From Gammaproteobacteria bacterium (lineage in GTDB: Bacteria; Pseudomonadota; Gammaproteobacteria; DSM-19610): a stretch of 64,000 nt of DNA. The stretch spans positions 186,001-250,000 of the forward strand of contig JAPHQV010000015.1 in assembly GCA_026197075.1 (NCBI GenBank), read 5' to 3'. Shown here one piece after another: positions 57,405 through 64,000 of the stretch. Each line of letters begins with the position of its first letter. Position 1 is the stretch's first letter. Under the pieces are notes generated by a model. It was not told where the DNA came from, did not search any database, and saw only the letters and a list, made by a program, of their open reading frames with translations. The translations under genes and the position numbers were made by a program.

Positions 57405-57725
57405 TCAGATCGGCATGTTCATGATGTCCTGGTAGGCATTGACCAGCTTGTTGCGCACCTGGGTCATGGCCTGGAAGGACAGACTGGCCTTCTGCAGTTC
57501 CACCATCACCCGGGTGAGGTCCACGTCGGGATCGCCCGCCACGAAGCGGTCGCGCAGCTCGCCGGCGTTGGTCTGGGTTTCGTTGACCTTGTCGATGGAC
57601 TGTTTGAGCAGGTCACCAAAATTCTGTCCGGGGGTGGCGGCGGCCGCTTCCGGCCCCTGGCCCTGGGCCGTGGCGCGCAGGGCACGCATCTGGCTGAGGA
57701 TCTGGTTGACGTCGATTTCGCTCAT
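57405..57725 (-). CDS. fliE: Flagellar hook-basal body protein FliE
   Basis: 106 aa rod-base adaptor between FliF and the rod. Typical C-terminus VDLTRVMVELQKASLSFQAMTQVRNKLVNAYQDIMNMPI (split here for reading: DLTRVMVELQKASLSF and YQDIMNMP are the signatures). First gene of fliEFGHIJK. Confidence 0.95.
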   Translation of the reverse strand: MSEIDVNQILSQMRALRATAQGQGPEAAAATPGQNFGDLLKQSIDKVNETQTNAGELRDRFVAGDPDVDLTRVMVELQKASLSFQAMTQVRNKLVNAYQDIMNMPI

Positions 57726-57759
57726 GTTCCTGTACCTCTGTTATCGAACTACACGGCAC

Positions 57760-57839
57760 CGTCATTCCCGTGCAGGCGGGAATCCAGTGTCTCAATACTT
57801 GCTGTTAAAACCTGGATTCCCGCCTGCGCGGGAATGACG
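57760..57839. repeat. Palindromic element between fleR and fliE
   Basis: Arms 57760-57787 and 57812-57839 are inverted copies matching at 27 of 28 positions (core CATTCCCGxGCAGGCGGGAAT), loop 24 nt. Resembles the widespread CATTCCCGC-type repeats of proteobacteria. It begins about 30 nt upstream of fliE's ATG side and ends 31 nt from the fleR stop. Confidence 0.85.
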
Positions 57840-57869
57840 CAATTCGAATGCATCCGCATCATCATCCCC

Positions 57870-59216
57870 CTACGCGGGTACCGCGATACCCTGCTCGCGC
57901 ATGCGCGCCAGCTTGTAGCGCAGGGTGCGCGGACTGATGCCCAGCCGTTCCGCCGCCGCCTTGCGGCTGCCCCGATCGGCCTCCAGGGCCTCCAGGATGA
58001 GCTGGTATTCGCGACTCTTCAGGTCATCGCCCAAGCCTTCGCGAGTATGTTCGTTGTCCACCGCGACGACGCTGGTCTCGACCAACGGCGTGGCCGCTTC
58101 CCCGAAGCACAGGTCCGCCACCTCGATAATTTCACCATTGAGCAGGATCAGGGCGCGCTGGATGACATTGTCCAGCTCGCGCACATTGCCCGGCCAGTGA
58201 TGTTCCAGCAGCCGCTGTTGCGCGGCGGCGGACAGGCGCGGCCTGCCGCGCCCATGCCGGCAGTAGCGCTCCAGCAGGCCCTCGGCCAGGGGCAGAATGT
58301 CGGCAGGCCGTGCGCGCAAGGGCGGCAGGTTCAGGGGAAACACATTCAAGCGGTAATACAGGTCCTCGCGGAAACGCCCAGCCGCCACTTGCTCGCGCAT
58401 GTTGCGGTTGGTGGTGGCGAGCACGCGGACATCCAGGGAAATCAGCTCGCGGCCGCCGAGGCGTTCCACTTCACGTTCCTGCAGTACGCGCAGCAGCTTG
58501 GCCTGCAGCGCCAGGTCCATTTCGGAGATCTCGTCCAGCAACAGGGTGCCGCCCTGGGCCTGTTCGAACTTGCCGGCCTGGGCGCGATAGGCGCCGGTGA
58601 AGGCCCCCTTCTCGTACCCGAACAGCACGGCCTCCAGCATGTTTTCCGGGATGGCGGCACAGTTGATGGCGACGAAGGGCTTGGCGTTGCGGGGGGAATG
58701 TTCATGGATGAAACGGGCGAACACCTCCTTGCCGGAACCGGATTCGCCACAGATCATGACCGTGGCATCGGTGGCGGCCACGCGGGTGGCCAGCGCCGCC
58801 AGCTGGCGGCTGCGCTCATCCTCGGCCACCAGGCCGCTTTCCAGCCGGCGCTCGCCAGGCAGGTAGCGGCTCACCATGTCCACCAGTACACCGGCCTCGA
58901 AGGGCTTCACCAGGTAATCGGTGGCGCCATCGCGCATGGCCTCGACGGCTTTTTCAATGGTGCCGTAGGCGGTCATCAGCACCACGGGCAGGTCCGGCGC
59001 CTGGGCACGGATACGCGCCAACAGGGCGTGGCCGTCCATGCGACCCATGTTCACGTCACTCACCACCATGCCGATGTCCAGCTGTTCCAGGCGTTCCAGG
59101 GCGCCCTGGCCGTCGCAGGCCACGGTGACCGGATAGCCGGCCAGTTCCAGGGTGTCGCTCAGGGCCTCGCGCAGGGCCGGGTCATCTTCCACGATCAGCA
59201 CCGGTGCTGCATTCAT
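57870..59216 (-). CDS. fleR: Sigma-54-dependent response regulator FleR
   Basis: 448 aa. Receiver with Asp54 ([12 protein letters not shown]) and KPFE; AAA+ domain with GESGSGKE, the sigma-54 contact loop EKGAFTGA and [15 protein letters not shown]-terminal Fis-type helix-turn-helix ([24 protein letters not shown]). ATGA overlap with fleS. In Pseudomonas it activates class III (basal body/hook) genes. Confidence 0.95.
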   Translation of the reverse strand: MNAAPVLIVEDDPALREALSDTLELAGYPVTVACDGQGALERLEQLDIGMVVSDVNMGRMDGHALLARIRAQAPDLPVVLMTAYGTIEKAVEAMRDGATDYLVKPFEAGVLVDMVSRYLPGERRLESGLVAEDERSRQLAALATRVAATDATVMICGESGSGKEVFARFIHEHSPRNAKPFVAINCAAIPENMLEAVLFGYEKGAFTGAYRAQAGKFEQAQGGTLLLDEISEMDLALQAKLLRVLQEREVERLGGRELISLDVRVLATTNRNMREQVAAGRFREDLYYRLNVFPLNLPPLRARPADILPLAEGLLERYCRHGRGRPRLSAAAQQRLLEHHWPGNVRELDNVIQRALILLNGEIIEVADLCFGEAATPLVETSVVAVDNEHTREGLGDDLKSREYQLILEALEADRGSRKAAAERLGISPRTLRYKLARMREQGIAVPA

Positions 59217-60454
59217 ACCGCGTACCTCCGTTCAGCGGACAGGCGCTTGTCCGCATCGCTCAATTGAGTTTCCGCCAGTCGGCCACCGGGCAGCAGTTCC
59301 GGCTGGGTCATGGGCAGTTCCAGCACGAAACGGGTGCCGCCCTGGGCCGGTGTTTCGAGACGGATGCCGCCACCATGGGCCTGCAGTACCGTCTGCACCA
59401 CGGCCAGGCCCAGGCCGGTGCCTTCGGGACGGGTGGTGAAAAAGGGTTCGAAAATGCGCTCGCGCAGTTCCGTGGGGATCCCGGGTCCGTTGTCGGTGAC
59501 GGCGATTTCCAGCCGTCCATGGTCGGTCTCCTGCACGCTCACCCGCAGGCGCGCGCCCTGCCCCGTGGCCTGCACGGCGTTGGTGGCCAGGTTCACCAGT
59601 GCGCCGGCGAGGGCCTCGCGATTGCCCCGCAGGCAAGCGGCGGGGGCCTGGTTGTCGATGTTCAGGCGGGCGCCCGAGGCCAGCAGGGTGGCGACCATGG
59701 ATTGCTCCAGGTCGCGCAGCAATTCGCGTACCGGCACGGTTTCCGCCGCCGCGGCGCCACCGCGCGCGAAGCCGAGCATGTCGTGCACCACGCGTTCGAG
59801 CTGGCGCAGGCCCTGCAGGAGTTTTGTGGAAAAGCGCACCTGGTCGGCGGCCTTGAGTTGTCCACCGGACAACTGCGAGGCATACAGCAACGCCGAGGAC
59901 AGGGGAGTGCGAATCTGGTGGGCCAGGCGGGCGGTCATTTCACCCATGGCGGACAGGCGTTGCTGGCGGCTGACGGTTTCCTGCAGGGCACGAGTCTCGG
60001 TGACGTCGTGCAACAACAGGATCTGTCCCGGCTGGGAATCCAGGGTGCGACGCGAAATGCTCACCCGGCGGCCGTCCAGCAGGCGCACCTCGTGGGCATC
60101 CTGCTGCTCATCGCTCAGCACCCGCCGGGTCACCGTCTCCCAGGTTTCCCCCAGCAGGGGTTCGCCGAGCAGGTCGAGCGCGGCGGGATTGCATTCGCAC
60201 ACCCGACCCGTGCCATCCAGTACCACCACCCCACCGGGCAGGGCCTCCAGCAGGGTGCCGAGGCGGTCGGCGATGCGTTCCTTGTCGGCCAGCTGCGCCA
60301 GTCGTTCCGAGCGGGCCGCCGCCAGTTCCAGGGTCAGCCGTTCCGCGCGCTGTTCCAGCTCGCGGTAGGCACTTTCCAGCTGTGCCGACATGCCCATGAA
60401 GGCCTCGAAGGCCTGTTGCAGTTCGCGGGGATCGTGAATCCTGGTCTCGGTCAT
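59213..60454 (-). CDS. fleS: Flagellar sensor histidine kinase FleS
   Basis: 413 aa, no membrane helices, so cytoplasmic. Coiled-coil N-terminus, PAS domain about 62-160 (LLEALPGGVVVLDGTGRVCECN), HisKA with His179 (ARLAHQIRTPLSS), HATPase with NLATNAVQAT, DNGPGIP and GTGLGLAVVQ. Pairs with FleR. A strong sigma-54 promoter is upstream. Confidence 0.94.
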   Translation of the reverse strand: MTETRIHDPRELQQAFEAFMGMSAQLESAYRELEQRAERLTLELAAARSERLAQLADKERIADRLGTLLEALPGGVVVLDGTGRVCECNPAALDLLGEPLLGETWETVTRRVLSDEQQDAHEVRLLDGRRVSISRRTLDSQPGQILLLHDVTETRALQETVSRQQRLSAMGEMTARLAHQIRTPLSSALLYASQLSGGQLKAADQVRFSTKLLQGLRQLERVVHDMLGFARGGAAAAETVPVRELLRDLEQSMVATLLASGARLNIDNQAPAACLRGNREALAGALVNLATNAVQATGQGARLRVSVQETDHGRLEIAVTDNGPGIPTELRERIFEPFFTTRPEGTGLGLAVVQTVLQAHGGGIRLETPAQGGTRFVLELPMTQPELLPGGRLAETQLSDADKRLSAERRYAV

Positions 60455-60510
60455 GCTCTCGCCTGCCTGTGCGGGTGATCGCGGGTCTCATGGACCCACG
60501 TTCGCACAGA

Positions 60511-60526
60511 AGCAAGAGGCGTGCCG
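60511..60526 (-). promoter_or_regulatory. Sigma-54 promoter of fleSR
   Basis: On the minus strand CGGCACGCCTCTTGCT: -24 GGCACG and perfect -12 TTGCT at the right spacing. Predicted start about 60500, 46 nt before fleS. FleQ-dependence is known for fleSR in Pseudomonas. Confidence 0.75.
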
Positions 60527-60544
60527 AAAAGTTGGCTTTCTTTT

Positions 60545-60571
60545 AAATCAGGTAGTTACGAATCCTGATTT
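60545..60571. terminator. Inverted repeat after fleQ
   Basis: AAATCAGG (60545-60552) with CCTGATTT (60564-60571), 11-nt loop, 10 nt beyond the fleQ stop. A weak terminator candidate separating fleQ from fleSR; no long T-run. Confidence 0.35.
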
Positions 60572-60580
60572 ACGGGGACG

Positions 60581-62059
60581 TCAAATTCCTGCCGTTTCAT
60601 CGGCCCGTTGCAGGCCATACTTACGCAGTTTTTCCACCAGGGTGGTACGGCGCATGCCGAGCCGTTTGGCGGCACGCGCCACCACGCCGTCGGCATCGTC
60701 CAGGGCCTGCTTGATGAAGCCCACTTCCAGGTCACTGAGGTGCTGCTTGAGGTCCAGGCCATTGCGGGGCAGGCGCGGTTCCATGCTGTCGGCCGAGAAG
60801 CTGTGCATGGGATGGGGCTGGGGCGGGAGCATGGCGGGCGCGGTTTCCTCGTCATCCATGGACGCCAGCACCTGGCCGGCGCTGGCGGGAATCCCCTCGG
60901 CCTGGAATTTCTCCGGCAGGTCCTGGATGTCCACCACGCCGAAGGGACACAGGATCGCCATCCGCTCCACCAGGTTGGCCAGCTCGCGTACATTGCCCGG
61001 CCAGCTGTACTGGCACAGGGACAGCACCGCCGCCTGGGTGAAGCGCACGGACCCGCGCTTCTCGTACTCGATGCGGCGGATCAATTCGTTGATCAGCAGC
61101 GGGATGTCCTCTACCCGGTCGCGCAGCGGCGGCATCTCGATGGGGAACACATTGAGGCGGTAGAAGAGATCCTCGCGGAAACGGCCGTCGGCAATCGCCT
61201 CCTCCAGGTTCACATGGGTCGCGGCGATGACGCGCACATTGGTGACGATGCTCTTGTTGCTGCCCACGCGCTCGAAGGTACGTTCCTGCAACACGCGCAA
61301 CAGCTTCACCTGCATGGGCAGGCTCATGTCGCCAATCTCGTCCAGGAACAGGGTGCCGCCCTCGGCCAGCTCGAAACGGCCCTGGCGGGAACTGATGGCA
61401 CCGGTGAAGGCGCCCTTCTCGTGTCCGAACAGCTCCGATTCCAGCAGGTCAGCGGGAATGGCACCACAATTGATGGGCACGAAGGGTTGTTCGCGACGCG
61501 AGGAGTAATAATGGATATTGCGCGCCACCACTTCCTTGCCGGTGCCGGATTCACCCAGGATCAGCACATTGGCGTCCGAATCGGCCACCTGCTGGATCAT
61601 CTTGCGCACCTGGTGGATGGAACGGCTGGTCCCCACCAGGCTGCGGAACAGATCGACGGGCCGCTGGCGGCTGCCGTCGAGCTGGGATTCACGGTACACC
61701 TCGGCCTGGTGCAGGGCGCTGGTGAGCTGGGTGTAATGCGGCGGCAAGGCGATCTTGCCGAGGATGCAGGAGCTGGGTTCGATGGGTACCGTGGGTTCCC
61801 GGTCCTTTTCCGCCAGCAGGAAGATGGGCAGGTGCTCGTCATAGCCGTGCACCTCTTTCAGCAGCTTTTCCAGGGCCTTGTCGTTCTTGCAGCTGCCGAT
61901 CAGCACGGCCAGGCAGGGATCTTGTTCTTCCAGGGCCTTGGCCCAGCGGCTGCAATCGGCCACCCAGACTGCCTCGTAATTGATGAATCTCAGCACCGCG
62001 GCAAGCTCACGCCCGCGCTCCTCATCGGCCTCGATGATCAGTACCTTCGGTTCACTCAT
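60581..62059 (-). CDS. fleQ: Flagellar master regulator FleQ
   Basis: 492 aa sigma-54 enhancer-binding protein that starts the flagellar cascade. The N-terminal REC-like domain lacks the phospho-acceptor Asp ([10 protein letters not shown] at that site), as in other FleQ. AAA+ domain with LFRSLVG (137-143), GESGTGKE (169-176), Arg188/189 in [14 protein letters not shown] (216-221) and [11 protein letters not shown]; the first, Arg and VER elements correspond to c-di-GMP contact sites described in Pseudomonas FleQ. C-terminal Fis-type HTH ([21 protein letters not shown]). Its sigma-70 promoter is upstream. Confidence 0.96.
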   Translation of the reverse strand: MSEPKVLIIEADEERGRELAAVLRFINYEAVWVADCSRWAKALEEQDPCLAVLIGSCKNDKALEKLLKEVHGYDEHLPIFLLAEKDREPTVPIEPSSCILGKIALPPHYTQLTSALHQAEVYRESQLDGSRQRPVDLFRSLVGTSRSIHQVRKMIQQVADSDANVLILGESGTGKEVVARNIHYYSSRREQPFVPINCGAIPADLLESELFGHEKGAFTGAISSRQGRFELAEGGTLFLDEIGDMSLPMQVKLLRVLQERTFERVGSNKSIVTNVRVIAATHVNLEEAIADGRFREDLFYRLNVFPIEMPPLRDRVEDIPLLINELIRRIEYEKRGSVRFTQAAVLSLCQYSWPGNVRELANLVERMAILCPFGVVDIQDLPEKFQAEGIPASAGQVLASMDDEETAPAMLPPQPHPMHSFSADSMEPRLPRNGLDLKQHLSDLEVGFIKQALDDADGVVARAAKRLGMRRTTLVEKLRKYGLQRADETAGI

Positions 62060-62151
62060 GGTCTTCGTCCGCCTGTGTTGTCCCGCTGCTTTTGTGTTTT
62101 GGGCGATGTCACCGGGACGCTTCAGCCCTCCCGGGACGGTCCTGCGGGATT

Positions 62152-62180
62152 AGTTAACCACCGATTTTCGGTGATGTCAA
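62152..62180 (-). promoter_or_regulatory. Sigma-70 promoter of fleQ
   Basis: On the minus strand: perfect -35 TTGACA (62175-62180), 17-nt spacer, -10 TTAACT (62152-62157). It gives a leader of roughly 85 nt to the fleQ ATG. Confidence 0.7.
62159..62173. promoter_or_regulatory. Operator-like inverted repeat in the fleQ promoter spacer
   Basis: CACCGA-TTT-TCGGTG, a perfect 6-3-6 inverted repeat that fills 15 of the 17 spacer bases between -35 and -10 of the fleQ promoter. The position implies a repressor (or a promoter-distorting activator); the factor is unknown. Confidence 0.55.
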
Positions 62181-62344
62181 AATTTTGTCGGCAAACAGCG
62201 GACTCGGAACCAGGAGAAGAATCGCAGCTAAGCGATTATGGACGTTGGATAATCGCAACATCAAAAGGAAAGAGGGGGGATTTGGAACATGGGTCTGGAG
62301 GGGAAAAGACTGCCGGAAACGCGGCGGGGGTAGCAGTACTTCCC

Positions 62345-62422
62345 CCCCCTGTAGGAGCGGCCTCTGGCCGCGAACCGGTCCTGCCACTTCCGTTCGCGGC
62401 CAGAGGCCGCTCCTACAGGGGG
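62345..62422. repeat. Perfect palindromic element downstream of fliT
   Basis: Arms 62345-62375 and 62392-62422 are perfect 31-base inverted copies (core TGTAGGAGCGGCC..TGGCCGCGAAC) with a 16-nt loop. The GTAGGAGCGGC sequence is typical of dispersed palindromes in Pseudomonas-type genomes. Begins 13 nt after the fliT stop and may stop transcription before fleQ. Confidence 0.9.
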
Positions 62423-62434
62423 CTGTCGTTTAGA

Positions 62435-62770
62435 TCAAAGATGCTGACCGTAGGCCTTCTGCGCCTTGCGGGCGGTGCCGAAGCCCTGCAGGCTGGCGCC
62501 CAGGACATCGCGTTGGGCGCGCGTAAGGGAGGCGAGCTCGTCATTCACGACCAGTATGCGCCGCAGGGCCTCCGCCACCTGGGGGGCCTCCGCGGAGCTG
62601 GCCGCCACGCGAAAGCACTCCGTCACCAGCACACGGCGTTCCTGCTCACGCGCCTGCAGGCCCTCCCAATCTCCGGAACGGGCACTGTCCAGCATGGCCA
62701 GGCTCAGATCCAGGATCAGGTCCAGCTGATCCTGGCGGGTAGTCTCCCTTTTCAGCAGCGTGCTATTCAT
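62435..62770 (-). CDS. fliT: Flagellar export chaperone FliT
   Basis: 111 aa from ATG 62770 (MNSTLLKRET). Helical protein; the weakly conserved FliT pattern of a short export chaperone for FliD is consistent, and the place after fliD-fliS supports the name. In-frame extension upstream is not family-like. Confidence 0.75.
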   Translation of the reverse strand: MNSTLLKRETTRQDQLDLILDLSLAMLDSARSGDWEGLQAREQERRVLVTECFRVAASSAEAPQVAEALRRILVVNDELASLTRAQRDVLGASLQGFGTARKAQKAYGQHL

Positions 62771-62789
62771 CCTGATACGCTCGCGTGCC

Positions 62790-63212
62790 TCAGGCCGCCG
62801 GCTGGCCCGATGACCGTGCCGCCTCGGGGGCGATGGCATCCCAGGCGGTCTTGATCTGCAGCAGCAGGTCCGTTACCTCGTCCAGGATGGCCGGTTCGTT
62901 TTTCAGGTTGGCCTGGATCAGCTGGCGCACCATGTAGTCGTAGAGGTCTTCCAGGTTCTGGGCAATATCGCCGCCCTGCTCCTTGTCCAGGCTGATGCGC
63001 AAACCATCGATGATGGAGATGGCCCAGGTGATGTTCTGCGCCTTCTCGCCCAGCTGGCTGGACAGCATATGCGCGCGAGCCACGTTGATCTTCTCCAGCG
63101 CACCCTCCATGAGCATCTGAATCAGGCGATGGGGGCTGGCCGCTTCCACCATGCTGTGCGCATTGACCGACTTGTACTTGTTCAACGCTGCCCGTGCATT
63201 CGAATAACTCAT
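62790..63212 (-). CDS. fliS: Flagellin export chaperone FliS
   Basis: 140 aa from ATG 63212 with AGGAG 8 nt upstream. Typical start SNARAALNKYKSVNAHSMVEAASPHRLIQMLMEGAL and the helical core LYDYMVRQLIQANLKN. Binds the flagellin C-terminus before export. Between fliD and fliT. Confidence 0.96.
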   Translation of the reverse strand: MSYSNARAALNKYKSVNAHSMVEAASPHRLIQMLMEGALEKINVARAHMLSSQLGEKAQNITWAISIIDGLRISLDKEQGGDIAQNLEDLYDYMVRQLIQANLKNEPAILDEVTDLLLQIKTAWDAIAPEAARSSGQPAA

Positions 63213-63326
63213 CACCACCACTCCTGTTGATTGACTGGGTACATCACCACTCGCACCGTCTGCATCCTGTATCGGTATTCACGGGTTTTCCTGTACCCGG
63301 GATTACCCTTTCCTGTTTTCTTTTTT

Positions 63327-63344
63327 GTCGGGCTTCAGCCCGAC
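63327..63344. other. Hairpin in the fliD-fliS gap
   Basis: GTCGGGC-TTCA-GCCCGAC, 7-bp stem, flanked by a T-run on the plus-strand left side. On the transcribed (minus) strand an A-run follows, so it is not a normal terminator for fliD. It is nearly identical to the hairpin at 9291-9308. Confidence 0.5.
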
Positions 63345-63353
63345 ACCAGGGCC

Positions 63354-64000
63354 TTACCTGCGGTTATTGTTGTTCGCGCCGATCACCGGCAGCGCTTCCA
63401 ACTGCTGTGTGAGGTAATTCCCGGTGTTCTGCAACTGATTGACCAACTGGTCCATGGCCGTGAACTGGGCGCTGATGCGCTGTTCGAATCGTTCCAGGCG
63501 CGCGGCAAGTTTTTCCCGCTCCGTCGCGATGCCGGCCAGGCGTTCATCCAGGGATGCGCTCATGTTCTTGAACAGGCCGTCGTCCGCCAGCAATCCCCGC
63601 ACCAGGTCGTTCATCTGGTCGGCAAAGCCGCGACTGAAGGCGATCTCGCCGCGGTCACCCGTGGTGCCGCCGCTGATCAGAAGGCGCAGACCCTCGGCCG
63701 ACCCCGTACCGGTCAGGTTCTGGCCGGAGCCGGTGGCCCGCTGGCCGCCGATGGTGCCCGCCACGTCCTCGCCGGTGCTGGCCACGGGAGACCCGCCCAG
63801 CAGGGCGGTGGCGCCGTTGCCGCCGGTCACCTCCACCTTGGAAGCGGAGCCGTAGCGGTCGGACCGGAGGCTGAGCACCCCGCCCGCCTCGCTCACCCGC
63901 ACGCCACTGCCCAGATCGGCAAAGGCCTTGGTGCCGTTGATGCGTGATTGCAGCTCCGCCGCCAGTGAAGCGGCCGTATAGGTGCCGGCGGACAGGGTGA
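63354..64000 (-). CDS. fliD: Flagellar cap protein FliD (C-terminal part, cut by window end)
   Basis: The window holds the last ~215 codons; the 5' end lies beyond 64000. The visible part includes the D2/D3-like region (LTLSAGTYTAASLAAEL, GVRVSEAGGVLSLRSDRYGS) and the FliD_C coiled-coil end (DLVRGLLADDGLFKNMSASLDERLAGIATEREKLAARLERFEQRISAQF, shortened here to its LARL..FEQRISAQF signature). Forms the filament cap. Followed by fliS-fliT. Confidence 0.93.
   Translation of the reverse strand, partial: TLSAGTYTAASLAAELQSRINGTKAFADLGSGVRVSEAGGVLSLRSDRYGSASKVEVTGGNGATALLGGSPVASTGEDVAGTIGGQRATGSGQNLTGTGSAEGLRLLISGGTTGDRGEIAFSRGFADQMNDLVRGLLADDGLFKNMSASLDERLAGIATEREKLAARLERFEQRISAQFTAMDQLVNQLQNTGNYLTQQLEALPVIGANNNNRR

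Larger units (their letters stand above)
62060..62434. other. 375-nt intergenic region between fleQ and fliT
   Basis: No gene is supported. From fleQ outward it holds a 90-nt leader, the sigma-70 promoter with operator-like palindrome (62152-62180), about 160 nt of featureless sequence, and the perfect palindromic repeat at 62345-62422 just behind the fliT stop. Confidence 0.7.

Noticed and set aside
57770-57786. Sigma-54 promoter for fliE inside the palindromic repeat
   Set aside because: GG and GC are in register but the rest of the consensus (CACG, TT) is missing; in a GC-rich repeat this is expected by chance.
42532-62422. CRISPR array or integrated element based on repeats
   Set aside because: The repeats are single-copy inverted pairs of different families, not regularly spaced direct repeats; no cas, integrase or transposase gene is present.
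63327-63344. Rho-independent terminator of fliD
   Set aside because: On the coding strand the hairpin is followed by A residues, not T; it is listed as a plain hairpin.

Overview
The window reads as chromosomal DNA of a polarly flagellated, GC-rich gammaproteobacterium. The evidence is the FleQ/FleS-FleR regulator set, FlhF-FlhG, CheZ, a ParC-ParP pair, OpgG-OpgH and sigma-54 type promoters. An environmental, Chromatiales/Ectothiorhodospiraceae-like lineage is my inference only. About 58 protein genes, one tRNA and several long palindromic repeats are supported. I see no CRISPR array, prophage, insertion sequence or rRNA.

Layout. 1-1000: two small unknown genes and a palindromic repeat. 1-6.4 kb, minus strand: queA-tgt-yajC-secD-secF (queuosine tRNA modification plus the Sec accessory complex), divergent from a tRNA-Leu(CAA). 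6.7-16.1 kb: an alpha-glucan/glycogen locus with glgP (+), glgC-GH57-malQ (-) and a divergent glgB (+); no glgA is present. 16.1-18.6 kb: mogA and a hybrid sensor kinase. 18.7-21.3 kb: a complete AmmeMemoRadiSam system of unknown function (amrS divergent from amrB-amrA), then a GYF_2-type membrane-anchored protein. 21.9-23.8 kb: an accessory FliK-like protein and a stand-alone FlhB C-terminal domain (FlhX). 23.8-26.5 kb, minus: parC-parP-cheW-(57-aa small protein)-DUF2802, behind a sigma-54 type promoter. 26.8-33.1 kb, plus: opgG-(84-aa unknown)-opgH-Ca/Na antiporter, and an MFS transporter.

33.1-64.0 kb, minus: one of the fullest polar flagellum/chemotaxis clusters one could expect. In transcription order it runs fliD(partial)-fliS-fliT, fleQ, fleS-fleR, fliE-F-G-H-I-J-K, a globin-coupled GGDEF-EAL protein, fliL-M-N-O-P-Q-R-flhB, flhA-flhF-flhG-fliA, cheY-cheZ-cheA-cheB. 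FleQ would switch on sigma-54 promoters (good matches precede fleSR and fliL, a variant precedes fliK and one precedes parC). FliA would then drive late genes. FlhF/FlhG would place and count flagella, and ParC/ParP would hold CheA at the pole.

Most notable points: the globin/c-di-GMP gene embedded between fliK and fliL; the split of parC-parP-cheW from cheB by an opposite-strand block with no motC/motD; a three-fold repeated acidic motif in the CheA linker; the AmmeMemoRadiSam set; the perfect inverted repeat filling the spacer of the fleQ promoter; and four unrelated long palindromes each sitting in a different junction of the flagellar cluster.
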